Shown here piece by piece: positions 1 to 7,965 of a DNA stretch of 15,212 nt. Made by a program: the position numbers and the translations under genes. The number at the start of each line of letters is the position of its first letter. Positions within the stretch are counted from its first letter, which is position 1. Source of the DNA: Methylococcaceae bacterium (lineage in GTDB: Bacteria > Pseudomonadota > Gammaproteobacteria > Methylococcales > Methylococcaceae); contig SXQV01000151.1 of the NCBI GenBank assembly GCA_005792805.1, forward strand, positions 1 to 15,212, given 5' to 3'. Below the pieces are notes generated by a model, which was not told the origin of the DNA, made no database searches, and worked only from the letters and a program-made list of their open reading frames with translations.

Positions 1-667
1 AATAGGTGCTGTATTGCAGCATCAACAGGCGGTCACCCACGCCAATAGCCAGGGCACCACCCGAGCCGCCCTCGCCGATGACGGCGCAAATGATGGGCGT
101 TTTCAGCGTCGCCATCTCGAACAGGTTACGGGCAATGGCTTCACTCTGTCCGCGTTCTTCCGCATTGATGCCGGGGTAAGCGCCCGGGGTGTCGATCAGA
201 CAGATGATGGGTACCTGAAAACGCTCTGCCAGTTTCATCAGGCGCAGAGCCTTGCGGTAACCCTCTGGGCGGGGCATGCCAAAGTTGCGGTAGATCTTCT
301 CCTTGGTATCGCGACCCTTCTGGTGGCCAATCACCATTACCGGGATGCCGTCGAGTCGCGCCAGCCCGCCAACAATAGCCGGGTCGTCGGCAAAGGTCCG
401 GTCACCGTGCAATTCATGGAAATCCTCGAACATCAGTCCGATGTAATCCAGGGTATAGATTCGCTGGGGGTGACGGGACAGTTGCGAAATCTGCCAGGCG
501 CTGAGATTGGAGAAAACCGACTCGGTCAACTTCCGGCTTTTGTCCTCAAGCTTGGTGATCTCTTCGCTGATGTTGATTTCATTATCAAAGCCGACACGCC
601 GGAGTTCGTCGATCTTGGCTTGGAGATCGGCGATAGGCTGTTCGAAATCGAGAAAGTTGAGATCCAT
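1..667 (-). CDS. accA: Acetyl-CoA carboxylase carboxyltransferase subunit alpha (partial, C-terminus beyond the window)
   Basis: AccA is the alpha subunit of the carboxyltransferase that, with AccD, moves the carboxyl group from carboxybiotin to acetyl-CoA to give malonyl-CoA, the first committed step of fatty acid synthesis in the cytoplasm. The reverse strand reads 222 codons from an ATG at 667 and runs off the left edge. The start MDLNFLDFEQPIADLQAKID is typical of gammaproteobacterial AccA. An HGDR segment lies at about 87-90, KGRDTKEK at 117-124, IDTPGAYPG at 159-167, and the glycine-rich crotonase-fold loop GEGGSGGALA at 198-207. AccA is usually about 315-320 residues, so roughly the last 95 are missing from the window. 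Its start lies 30 bases after the stop of the hydrolase gene on the same strand, so the two may be co-transcribed. No strong ribosome binding site is visible. Identification is secure. Confidence 0.97.
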   Translation of the reverse strand, partial: MDLNFLDFEQPIADLQAKIDELRRVGFDNEINISEEITKLEDKSRKLTESVFSNLSAWQISQLSRHPQRIYTLDYIGLMFEDFHELHGDRTFADDPAIVGGLARLDGIPVMVIGHQKGRDTKEKIYRNFGMPRPEGYRKALRLMKLAERFQVPIICLIDTPGAYPGINAEERGQSEAIARNLFEMATLKTPIICAVIGEGGSGGALAIGVGDRLLMLQYSTY

Positions 668-697
668 GCTGGCGTCCCGTGAGCCGGAAAAAGGCGC

Positions 698-1417
698 TCA
701 TTCTAACACTTCAGCCAGGAAATCCAGCAGGCTCCGCCAGGAACGATGGTCTGCCGCCGACTCATAAACCGTACCCAGATCCGGGGCGTTGGCTCGTGGG
801 TTGGTAAACGCATGGGCCGTGTTGCCGTACAGGTGAAGCTGCCAGTCGGCTTTGCCTTCCGTGAGCTCGTGCCCCAGCGCCACCGCCTGTTCCGGGCGCG
901 CCATCGGGTCATCGAATCCGTGGAGAACCAGCACCTTGGGCTTGATAGGCCGTTTTTCCTGATGTTCCGGCGCCGTGAGCAAGCCGTGAAAGCTGACGAC
1001 TCCCCGCAAATCCGCACCGCTCCGGGCCAGATCCAGCACGCACAGGCCACCAAAGCAAAACCCCATGGCCGCTATTCTGCCGGGGCTCACTTCCGGCTGT
1101 TGTCGCAGAGCCGCAAGCGCGGCGGTGATGCGGGCCTGCAAATGGCGGCGGTCGGCCATCAGTCCGCCCATCAAGTGCGCGCATTCTTCCGGCCCGTTAC
1201 CCACTCGGGCCTCACCATACATATCGAGAGCCAGGGCGACATAACCGAGTTCGGCTAATTGCCGGGCCTTGCCGATAGCGAAATCATCACGCCCTGCCCA
1301 CGTAGGCGCGATCAATACGCCTGGTTTTGGGGTCGCGCTGCACCCGTCATAGGCCAGAAAGCCCTCGCAGCGCGTATTGGCATGAGCGTAATCGACGGTT
1401 CGTGTCATCAGAGCCAT
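698..1417 (-). CDS. Dienelactone hydrolase family protein (alpha/beta hydrolase)
   Basis: This 239-residue protein belongs to the dienelactone hydrolase family of cytoplasmic alpha/beta hydrolases. The nucleophile elbow is GFCFGG at 119-124, with Cys121 as the family's usual cysteine nucleophile. The probable acid is Asp170 (or Asp169) in HGFDDPM, and the histidine is His202 in NTAHAF, completing a Cys-Asp-His triad in the expected order. Length matches the family (about 230-245). The ATG at 1417 has AAAGGA about 10 bases upstream; a second in-frame ATG at 1408 is possible. The in vivo substrate cannot be read from sequence, and nearby genes give no sign of an aromatic-degradation pathway. 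Many chromosomal members are general esterases of unknown substrate. It lies immediately upstream of accA on the same strand. Family is certain, precise role unknown. Confidence 0.93.
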   Translation of the reverse strand: MALMTRTVDYAHANTRCEGFLAYDGCSATPKPGVLIAPTWAGRDDFAIGKARQLAELGYVALALDMYGEARVGNGPEECAHLMGGLMADRRHLQARITAALAALRQQPEVSPGRIAAMGFCFGGLCVLDLARSGADLRGVVSFHGLLTAPEHQEKRPIKPKVLVLHGFDDPMARPEQAVALGHELTEGKADWQLHLYGNTAHAFTNPRANAPDLGTVYESAADHRSWRSLLDFLAEVLE

Positions 1418-1642
1418 GATGGATTTTTCCTTTGGTGATAAGTTTCAGTACGGCGGCGGGATGAAGGCGACCGGCAGCGAAACCAGTCCCAGCCATTGTC
1501 TTGACGCTCATCCCGCTATGCCGGACTATGCGGCCAGCTCGCTGAACGTCTGCCGGGCCTCTCGAAACACCCTACCGATGATCCTGCCGTGGATCATCCT
1601 TCCATTCATCCGCCACTCAGGCAAGCTTGAGGCATCCCATCC

Positions 1643-2569
1643 ATGAGTTCAATCCAGAATTTACCCGTAATCCAGAAACTTCGCGCCACCTCCATTGGCC
1701 AGAAATATGCCGCATTGCCGCCCCTCGGGCAGAAACTGGCTCTGGTGGGTTCAGTGACGTTCCTGATCTCCCTGATCCTGACCCTGGTCTACTTCTTTGT
1801 TGATCGCATCATCGCCATCGGCTCGCTGTCGAGCATCCTCGCCGGGCTGGCGACTGGAGCGGGCGCGCTACCGGTGCTTTTCTACCGGCACATCACCCGC
1901 AAAACGCTCAACACCATGCTGGGTGCCGCCGCTGGCGTCATGCTCGCCGCCACCGCCTTTTCCCTGATTGTTCCGGGAATTCAGGCGGGGAACGGGCTTT
2001 GGCCGGGTTATGGCGTTTACGTGGTTGCCGCCGGCATCATGGCCGGGGCCGGGTTTCTGGTGCTGGCCGATCAATGGCTTCCTTATGAAAAATATCTTGA
2101 ACAGGGCGAAACCTTCGACCCCCTGCGCAAGGTCTGGCTGTTCATCGCCGCCGTCAGCCTGCACAACCTGCCCGAAGGCGGCGCGGTCGGTGTCAGCTTC
2201 GGTGGCGGCGACTGGCATAACGGCGTAGCACTGGCCACGGCGGTAGCGCTACAGAATATTCCGGAGGGTCTGGCGGTGGCGCTGCCACTGGTGGCGCTCG
2301 GTTACCGCCGCCAGCAGGCGGTGCTGATTGCCACCCTGACCGGACTCATCGAGCCCATCGGCGGGGTGCTGGGCATCATCATGGCCAAGGCGTTCCTGCC
2401 GCTGATGCCGGTCGGCATGGCCTTTGCCGCCGGTGCCATGCTCTTTGTCATCAGCGATGACATCATTCCCGAAACCCAATCCCGAGGCAAAGCCCGCTAC
2501 GCCACCTTCGCCATGATGACCGGATTCATCATCATGATGGTTCTCGACAATCTAATAACCTCCCCATAA
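1643..2569 (+). CDS. ZIP family divalent metal transporter
   Basis: This 308-residue inner-membrane protein is a ZIP-family (ZupT-like) carrier, expected to import zinc or a similar divalent metal. Hydrophobic segments are visible at about 35-53, 60-80, 92-110, 122-142, 165-185, 195-220, 225-247, 250-271 and 285-303. The two metal-binding signatures are HNLPEG at 174-179 and QNIPEG at 204-209, on adjacent helices. In the second the first position is Gln rather than His, which may alter metal preference. EPIG (237-240) and DDIIPE (272-277) are further conserved helix motifs. About 50 residues precede the first ZIP repeat helix, including an early hydrophobic helix. The start has only a weak TGAGG upstream. 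It is divergent from the hydrolase across 225 bases in which no convincing promoter was found. It is the last gene before the CRISPR region and shows no functional link to it. Confidence 0.92.
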   Translation: MSSIQNLPVIQKLRATSIGQKYAALPPLGQKLALVGSVTFLISLILTLVYFFVDRIIAIGSLSSILAGLATGAGALPVLFYRHITRKTLNTMLGAAAGVMLAATAFSLIVPGIQAGNGLWPGYGVYVVAAGIMAGAGFLVLADQWLPYEKYLEQGETFDPLRKVWLFIAAVSLHNLPEGGAVGVSFGGGDWHNGVALATAVALQNIPEGLAVALPLVALGYRRQQAVLIATLTGLIEPIGGVLGIIMAKAFLPLMPVGMAFAAGAMLFVISDDIIPETQSRGKARYATFAMMTGFIIMMVLDNLITSP

Positions 2570-2587
2570 CCGGGGCACCGCCCTTAC

Positions 2588-2599
2588 GGCAAGCTTGCC
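2588..2599. repeat. 12-base palindrome GGCAAGCTTGCC, copy 1
   Basis: A perfect 12-base palindrome sits in the gap between the ZIP transporter and cas6. An identical copy lies at 3604-3615, and a partial copy (GGCAAGCTTG) is at 1620-1629 just before the transporter. Its role is unknown and chance is not excluded. Confidence 0.35.
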
Positions 2600-2668
2600 A
2601 AGTGGACGCCAGCCAGAGAAGTGATTTCTAATGCCGGTACCCCAACACCCCGTTGCAGGGAGGCAAAA

Positions 2669-3634
2669 TTGACCGACATGCACTCGTTCCCCCTGTCCCT
2701 GGCCAGCTTTGAATTCCGCTTCCAGACGGATACGCCGACCGGACTGCCGCCGTATCCGGGTTCGGCCTGGCGTGGTGCCTTGGGGTGGTCGCTCAAACGC
2801 ACGGTTTGCGTGATTCGCCATACGGCCTGCCCGGACTGCCTGCTGTACCGGAGCTGCGTCTACCCCTATCTGTTCGAAACCCCGCCGCCACCCGGCACCA
2901 GCAAGATGCGCAAATACACGGCGGCACCGCATCCGTTTGTTCTGCAAATCGAGACCCGGCAGCAGGGAACGGATTACCGGCTCGGACTGGTGCTGATCGG
3001 GCGGGCTATCCGGCAGTTTCCCTACTTCGTTCATGCGCTCGGGGCAGCGGGCGGGCAGGGTATCGGGAGCCAGAGACGCGCCTTCGACCTCAGGGAAGTA
3101 CGGCAAGCCCACGGCCCGGAGCTTGCCCGGTGGACCACGGTGTATGCGCCGGACCAGCCGCTGAGCCTGCCTGAATCAGACAGCCCGGTCATTCCCCCCG
3201 TCCCGGAATGGATTGGCATGGAAATCCTCACCCCGCTTCGCATCAAGCGGGACAATCACCTGGTCACGCCCGCACGGTTCCGGTTTGCCGACCTGTTCAG
3301 CGCCCTGCTGCGGCGGATTTCCCTGCTGAGCTATTTTCATACCGGGCAGCCACTGGATGCCGATTTTGCCGGGCTCATTCAGCGGGCCGCCACCATCGAA
3401 CACCACCAGCCCAGGCTCTATTGGTACGACTGGACCCGCTACTCCTCCCGGCAGGAAACCACCCTGGAGATGGGCGGCATGCTGGGCAGCATCACGCTGC
3501 GCGGCCAGGACCTCGCCGAATTCTGGCCCTACCTCTGGCTCGGGCAATGGACCCACGCCGGCAAGGGTGCCACCCTCGGCCTGGGGCGCTACCGGCTCCA
3601 GCCGGCAAGCTTGCCAGATCACACCACCGGCTAA
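2669..3634 (+). CDS. cas6: CRISPR pre-crRNA processing endoribonuclease Cas6 (RAMP)
   Basis: Cas6 cuts the precursor CRISPR transcript within the repeats to give crRNAs, here presumably for the downstream Csm complex. The protein is about 321 residues, within the usual range, and resembles the Cas6 family seen with type III systems. Visible marks are the N-terminal PGSAWRGALGW segment (30-40), a four-cysteine cluster C47-x6-C54-x2-C57-x5-C63, and a C-terminal RAMP glycine-rich loop GKGATLGLGRYRL. Histidines in the N-terminal half could be catalytic, but the active site cannot be assigned by eye. I chose TTG at 2669 because GGGAGG ends five bases upstream. An ATG at 2678 and a GTG at 2621 are in-frame alternatives with poorer spacing. 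It is first in the plus-strand CRISPR gene run and 56 bases before the Csm6-family gene. Confidence 0.88.
   Translation: MTDMHSFPLSLASFEFRFQTDTPTGLPPYPGSAWRGALGWSLKRTVCVIRHTACPDCLLYRSCVYPYLFETPPPPGTSKMRKYTAAPHPFVLQIETRQQGTDYRLGLVLIGRAIRQFPYFVHALGAAGGQGIGSQRRAFDLREVRQAHGPELARWTTVYAPDQPLSLPESDSPVIPPVPEWIGMEILTPLRIKRDNHLVTPARFRFADLFSALLRRISLLSYFHTGQPLDADFAGLIQRAATIEHHQPRLYWYDWTRYSSRQETTLEMGGMLGSITLRGQDLAEFWPYLWLGQWTHAGKGATLGLGRYRLQPASLPDHTTG
3604..3615. repeat. 12-base palindrome GGCAAGCTTGCC, copy 2
   Basis: This second exact copy lies inside the last codons of cas6 (encoding part of PASLPDH). Together with copy 1 it brackets the cas6 gene. It may be a chance effect of codon use or a small mobile or recombination-related sequence. 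Confidence 0.3.
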
Positions 3635-3690
3635 ACTTCTGCAATACTCCGCTTCCTGTCTTCAATACACGGTTTTGGGAGATGACCCTC

Positions 3691-4824
3691 ATGTCGGAAA
3701 GCGCACGGCGCCACCTGCTCTGCATCGCCGGACTCACCCCGCAGGTCGTGACCGAAACCCTGTACGCGCTTTACCGTGAAGATCCAGCCCGGTTGCCCAC
3801 CGACCTCCATATCCTCTCCACCGATGACGGCATTGCCCGCGCCCGGCTCACCCTGCTCAGTGACCAGCCCGGCTGGTTTCACCGGCTCTGCGCCGACTAC
3901 CGCCTGCCGCCCATCCGCTTCGGCCCCGAATCGCTGCATGTACTCCACGACGGCAATGGCCGGCCCCTGACCGACATCCGGGATGGTGCCGACAACACGG
4001 CCGCCGCCGATGCCGTCACCGAATGGATACGCCGGCTCACCGCCGATGACGCAGACCAGGTGCATGTTTCCCTGGCGGGGGGCCGCAAGACCCTTGGCTT
4101 CTTTGCCGGTTACGCCCTGTCCCTGTTTGGACGGCCGCAGGACCGGCTGACCCACATCCTGGTCAATGCGCCCTACGAATCGCATCCCGGATTTTTCTAC
4201 CCAACCCCCTATTCGGACATCATCTACGGCCAGCCGCCGGACCCGCGACCGCTCGACAGCCGCGATGCCATCGTCACCCTGGCCGACATTCCCTTCGTGC
4301 GGCTGCGGCACGGCCTGCCCGTATCGCTCCTCACCGGTCGCGCCAGTTTCTCGGCCACCGTGCAGACCGCCCAGCAGAGCCTCGGACCTCCCCGGCTGGA
4401 GATCCACACAGCACCTGCTCAGGTTTTCGCCGGAGGTGTCCGGGTTGAACTGCCACCCGCCGAACTCGCCTTCTACCTGTGGCTGGCCCGCCGGGCGGCC
4501 ACCGGACTGCCGCCCGTGCCGTGTCCGCCGGACGGAGTACCCTCCGCCGGATATGCCGCCGACTTCCTCGCCGCCTACCGGGCCGTGCTTGGCCACCTGG
4601 GCGACGATGATCGTGTGGTTCAGGGACTCCGCCCAGGCATGGACAAGAATTACTTCGAGCGTCGCAAGAGCCGGGTCAATCGGGCGCTGTCCGACGCGTT
4701 GGGGAATGCCGCCGCGACCTACTTGGTACAAGGTTTCGGTCGTCGGCCTCGAACAGTCTATGGACTCAGCTTGGCTGCTGGGCAGATACTTGCCGAAAAC
4801 TATACGGACGGGAGCAAGGGATGA
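3691..4824 (+). CDS. csm6: CARF-domain Csm6-like protein, NE0113 family (probable ring nuclease or cOA sensor)
   Basis: This 377-residue protein matches the NE0113-type CRISPR-associated family. Its CARF domain binds, and in ring nucleases degrades, cyclic oligoadenylates made by Cas10. The first CARF strand and loop are LLCIAGLTPQVVTETLYAL (9-27). The second signature is SLAGGRKTLG (127-136), followed by GRPQDRLTHILV. The C-terminal 130 residues look like a small helix-rich, winged-helix-like region (PPAELAFYLWLARR, then YFERRKSRVNRAL and TVYGLSL). I see no convincing HEPN RNase domain; the only literal R-x4-H is R297-H302, without clear HEPN context. This favours a ring nuclease or regulator over a toxic RNase. 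The ATG at 3691 has GGGAG nine bases upstream; ATG at 3682 would have no spacing. Its stop overlaps the cas10 start by four bases (ATGA), indicating translational coupling. Confidence 0.87.
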   Translation: MSESARRHLLCIAGLTPQVVTETLYALYREDPARLPTDLHILSTDDGIARARLTLLSDQPGWFHRLCADYRLPPIRFGPESLHVLHDGNGRPLTDIRDGADNTAAADAVTEWIRRLTADDADQVHVSLAGGRKTLGFFAGYALSLFGRPQDRLTHILVNAPYESHPGFFYPTPYSDIIYGQPPDPRPLDSRDAIVTLADIPFVRLRHGLPVSLLTGRASFSATVQTAQQSLGPPRLEIHTAPAQVFAGGVRVELPPAELAFYLWLARRAATGLPPVPCPPDGVPSAGYAADFLAAYRAVLGHLGDDDRVVQGLRPGMDKNYFERRKSRVNRALSDALGNAAATYLVQGFGRRPRTVYGLSLAAGQILAENYTDGSKG

Positions 4825-7547
4825 ACACGAAACGATTGAATGCCTCAAGCCGCGTTGCCCTGGCGGCCTACCTGCACGATCTCGGCAAGTTTGCCGAACG
4901 CGCCCGGATCGATGATGCCAAGGAGGTGGACAGCCGAGGTTTGACCCGCATCGAGCGGGAGAAACAGCTCAACTGCCCCAGCTTCAACGGGCGTTACACC
5001 CACATCCACGCCGCATACACCGCCATTGGTTTCGATCTGCTGGAGGAACACCTCCCGGATCTGGTGGGTGAACAGATGGAACCCTTCGGACCCTGGCGAG
5101 ACCGGAGTGCCGACGACTCCATCATCAACGCCGCCGCCCGCCACCATAACCCCGGCACCTACCTGCAATGGATCGTCGCGACCGCCGACCGTCTGGCCTC
5201 TGGCTTCGAGCGCGATGAGTTCGACGATTACAACGCGGCGATGGAGGACGAGCAGCAAAAGCTCAATCACTACACCAAGCGCCAATGGACCCTGCTGGAA
5301 CAGATTCATCTGGATCGCCCAGCGGAAGGCTTACCCCGATACCGCTTCGCGCTGAAGCCCCTGTCGCCCGAAGCCTTGTTTCCGGTTCTTGCCAAGGAGT
5401 GTGAGCGGGAGGACAACCAACAGGCAAAGGCCGAATATCGAGCATTATGGGAGCAGTTCAAGCCGGCGATCACCCGCATTCCCGAGGCACACCGGGCCAG
5501 CTTGCCGCTGTGGCTGGATCACTTTGACAGCCTCTGGCAAACCTACACGCACGCCATCCCATCCGCCACGGCGGGCAACGTCAAACCAGAGGTTTCGCTC
5601 TACGATCATTCGCGTACCACCGCCGCGCTGGCTGTCGCCTTGTGGCGTTATCACGCCGATGCGGGGCATGACACGGATGCCATCCTCGAAGGCTTCCGGG
5701 CGCAGTGGGATCGGAAACGGGCCAACAGCGATACGGCCCATCAAGCCTGGAACGAGGAAAAATTCCTGCTGATTCAGGGTGACTTCTTCGGTATTCAGGA
5801 CTTTATCTTTGCCAGTGGTGGCGATACCCAGAAGCGGGCGGCAAAACTGTTGCGTGGCCGCTCCTTTTACGTGTCACTGGTTTCGGAACTCGCCGCATTG
5901 CGGGTTCTGGAAGCGCTTGATTTGCCGTCCACCAGCCAGGTCGTGAATGCGGCCGGCAAATTCATGATTCTGGCGCCCAATACCCCCGAGAGCGTAAACA
6001 CTTTGCAGCGGGTGCAGGGTGAATTTGATGCCTGGTTTCTAAAGCACTGTTTTGGCCAATCCGGCATAGGGCTTGCCCAACTACCGGCCAGGGCCCGTGA
6101 TTTTCAGTCTGGTAGCCAGCATGAGGAAAGCCCGTTCCGCGTCCTGACGCGCCGCCTGTTCGAGCAGTTGGAAACCGCCAAGCTGCAACGCTTCCGGCTG
6201 TGCGGTGACGCATCACCGTCGCCGCTGTTCGAAGATTTCCTGGATGCCTTCCAAAATGAACGGGGTGAATGCCGTATTGACGGTCGTTCTCCGGCCCAGG
6301 TTGAGCTTGAGCCCAGTGTCTGGGTTAGCAAACTCTCGCATGACCAGATTCGTACAGGCGATTACCTCGCCAAAAAAGAACGGATACTGATTAGTAGTGA
6401 ATCTCTGACACATGACACATTGAACCTGCCGATTTTTGGCTATCACGTCAATTTCACCCTCAACGAGGACGACACTGGCCGCTTTGGCCGCGAAGCCCGT
6501 ACCGGCAATTTGCGCCGCTGCTGGGATTTTTCCCTGCCAGGCGGCCTGGATACTCCGCTCTGGAATGGCTACGCCCGTCGTCACATTAACGCCTATGTCC
6601 CGTGCTACGAGGGACTCAATGACTGGGAGCGCACCCGCTATGATGGTCTGGATCAACTGGAGCCGGAGGATCTCAAGACCCTGAATCATCTGGCGCGTGA
6701 TGACCGCCGCATCGGCGATGGAGACAACGACTGGATCGGTCAGGAAGCCCTTATGACGCTCAAGGGTGATGTTGACAATCTGGGGCTCATTTTTGAGAAG
6801 GGTCTGGAACGGCCCAGTTTTGCCAAGCTGTCGGCTCTGTCCCGTCAAATCAATGCGTTCTTTGCCATTTATCTGCCCTGGCTTTGTGCTCAGGGCACTG
6901 AGGATGGCGTTCACTGCTATCGCAATACCTATACGGTGTTTGCGGGGGGCGATGACTTTTTTCTGATTGGCCCGTGGCATTCCACCCAGAGACTGGCCCA
7001 GCGCATGAAAGAGGACTTTGCTCGCTTCGCCGCGCATAACCCCGATCTGCATTTTTCAGCGGCACTCTCCATGACCAAGCCTGGCCTGCCGATTCGTCAT
7101 CTCGCCCGGCTGGCCGAGCAGGCTCTCGAACAGGCCAAGGGTCACACCCAGCGTGGACAGCCCAAAAACGCCGTGACCTGCTTTGGCCAGACGGTGGGGT
7201 GGTCGCAATTCGACGGGCTACGCGAACGGGAGCTTGCACTGAGCCGTCTGACCCGTGAAATCGGTCTGTCAACCGGCTATGTCTATGGCCTTCTACAACT
7301 GATTGATATGGCAGCCAAGGTTGACGTGCAACCGGAAAACGCACTCTGGCATTCGAGGTTTGCCTACCGTACCCGCCGCCTGCTGGAGGCCAAGATTCGG
7401 AATGGGGAAAGCCACGAGGCCACCGAGCTACGCCGACGCAGGCTGCAAAGCGAACTGGCGAATGAAATCGCCCATTTGGGCATCGAACAACATGGGGCGG
7501 CCTACAAGATTGCCCTGTTTACCCACTTGTATCAGCAGAGGGACTGA
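4821..7547 (+). CDS. csm1: Type III-A effector large subunit Cas10/Csm1
   Basis: Cas10 is the large subunit of the Csm interference complex. On target RNA binding its HD domain degrades single-stranded DNA and its Palm domains make cyclic oligoadenylate. The 908-residue protein opens with an HD nuclease domain: HD at 19-20 in YLHDLGKF, a further His pair at 108-109, and Asp123. Palm1 begins around 315 (QGDFFGIQDFIF, then AAKLLRGRSFY). Palm2 carries GDVDNLG at 649-655 and the cyclase motif GGDD at 709-712. A C-terminal helical domain follows (about 790-908). Both catalytic centres look intact. Between the Palm domains the zinc-ribbon cysteines usual in Csm1 appear mostly replaced (C484 kept; D487, S503 and S506 at the other positions). 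It overlaps the previous gene by ATGA and is followed 11 bases later by csm2. Confidence 0.95.
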   Translation: MNTKRLNASSRVALAAYLHDLGKFAERARIDDAKEVDSRGLTRIEREKQLNCPSFNGRYTHIHAAYTAIGFDLLEEHLPDLVGEQMEPFGPWRDRSADDSIINAAARHHNPGTYLQWIVATADRLASGFERDEFDDYNAAMEDEQQKLNHYTKRQWTLLEQIHLDRPAEGLPRYRFALKPLSPEALFPVLAKECEREDNQQAKAEYRALWEQFKPAITRIPEAHRASLPLWLDHFDSLWQTYTHAIPSATAGNVKPEVSLYDHSRTTAALAVALWRYHADAGHDTDAILEGFRAQWDRKRANSDTAHQAWNEEKFLLIQGDFFGIQDFIFASGGDTQKRAAKLLRGRSFYVSLVSELAALRVLEALDLPSTSQVVNAAGKFMILAPNTPESVNTLQRVQGEFDAWFLKHCFGQSGIGLAQLPARARDFQSGSQHEESPFRVLTRRLFEQLETAKLQRFRLCGDASPSPLFEDFLDAFQNERGECRIDGRSPAQVELEPSVWVSKLSHDQIRTGDYLAKKERILISSESLTHDTLNLPIFGYHVNFTLNEDDTGRFGREARTGNLRRCWDFSLPGGLDTPLWNGYARRHINAYVPCYEGLNDWERTRYDGLDQLEPEDLKTLNHLARDDRRIGDGDNDWIGQEALMTLKGDVDNLGLIFEKGLERPSFAKLSALSRQINAFFAIYLPWLCAQGTEDGVHCYRNTYTVFAGGDDFFLIGPWHSTQRLAQRMKEDFARFAAHNPDLHFSAALSMTKPGLPIRHLARLAEQALEQAKGHTQRGQPKNAVTCFGQTVGWSQFDGLRERELALSRLTREIGLSTGYVYGLLQLIDMAAKVDVQPENALWHSRFAYRTRRLLEAKIRNGESHEATELRRRRLQSELANEIAHLGIEQHGAAYKIALFTHLYQQRD

Positions 7548-7558
7548 GGGAGCAGAAC

Positions 7559-7942
7559 ATGTCAGAACACGAAATCAAGCTAGCAAAACCCATCGCCCCG
7601 GAACTGTTCAACGGCATTGCCAAGGAGGCGGCCAAGACGGTAGCAGGAGCTGACAGATACCGTAACAAATCGACTCAGCTGCGTCGTTTCTATGACGAAT
7701 TGGTGCTATGGGAAACCCGCGCCAGCCAGCAGCCCGATAAGTTCGATGATTATCTGCCTTTCATCCGGATGATCAACGCCAAGGCTGCCTATGCCGAAGG
7801 GCGCAAACTGGTGGATCGTACCTTTGTCAACCTGCTGCACAACACCCTCTCTCAGGTCAAGGACGCCGGCACCCTGACTACCTGCAAACTGTTCTGGGAA
7901 GCCTTCATGGGCTTTTACAAACAGGAACGCGGCGACAACTGA
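7559..7942 (+). CDS. csm2: Type III-A small subunit Csm2
   Basis: Csm2 is the small, all-helical subunit (Cas11-like) that forms the inner filament of the Csm complex and contacts crRNA-target RNA. The 127-residue protein fits the family's usual 120-140 residues. The clearest signature is in the centre: FDDYLPFIRMINAKAAYAEG, then RKLVD, followed by a helical end with CKLFWEAFMGFYK. A good ribosome binding site (GAGGGAG) lies 6-7 bases before the ATG. It follows cas10 closely and precedes csm3 by 23 bases, the standard csm order. Nothing looks broken. Confidence 0.93.
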   Translation: MSEHEIKLAKPIAPELFNGIAKEAAKTVAGADRYRNKSTQLRRFYDELVLWETRASQQPDKFDDYLPFIRMINAKAAYAEGRKLVDRTFVNLLHNTLSQVKDAGTLTTCKLFWEAFMGFYKQERGDN

Positions 7943-7965
7943 TTCCCGACCAGCGAGACAAGCGC

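Noticed and set aside
14..682. Long plus-strand ORF of 222 codons
   Set aside because: It is the antisense shadow of accA, whose minus-strand reading is unmistakable.
1416..1646. Plus-strand 76-codon ORF between the hydrolase and ZIP genes
   Set aside because: It has no ribosome binding site, overlaps the starts of both neighbours, and resembles no known protein.
2562..2580. Possible terminator CCCC-ATAACC-GGGG after the ZIP gene
   Set aside because: The stem is only four base pairs and no T-run follows, so it is too weak to call.
3631..4848. Minus-strand ORF of 405 codons
   Set aside because: It lies opposite the Csm6-family gene and resembles no known family; GC-rich codon use opens this antisense frame.
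6213..7052. Minus-strand ORF of 279 codons
   Set aside because: It is opposite the Palm2 region of cas10, including the GGDD motif, and has no recognisable protein pattern.
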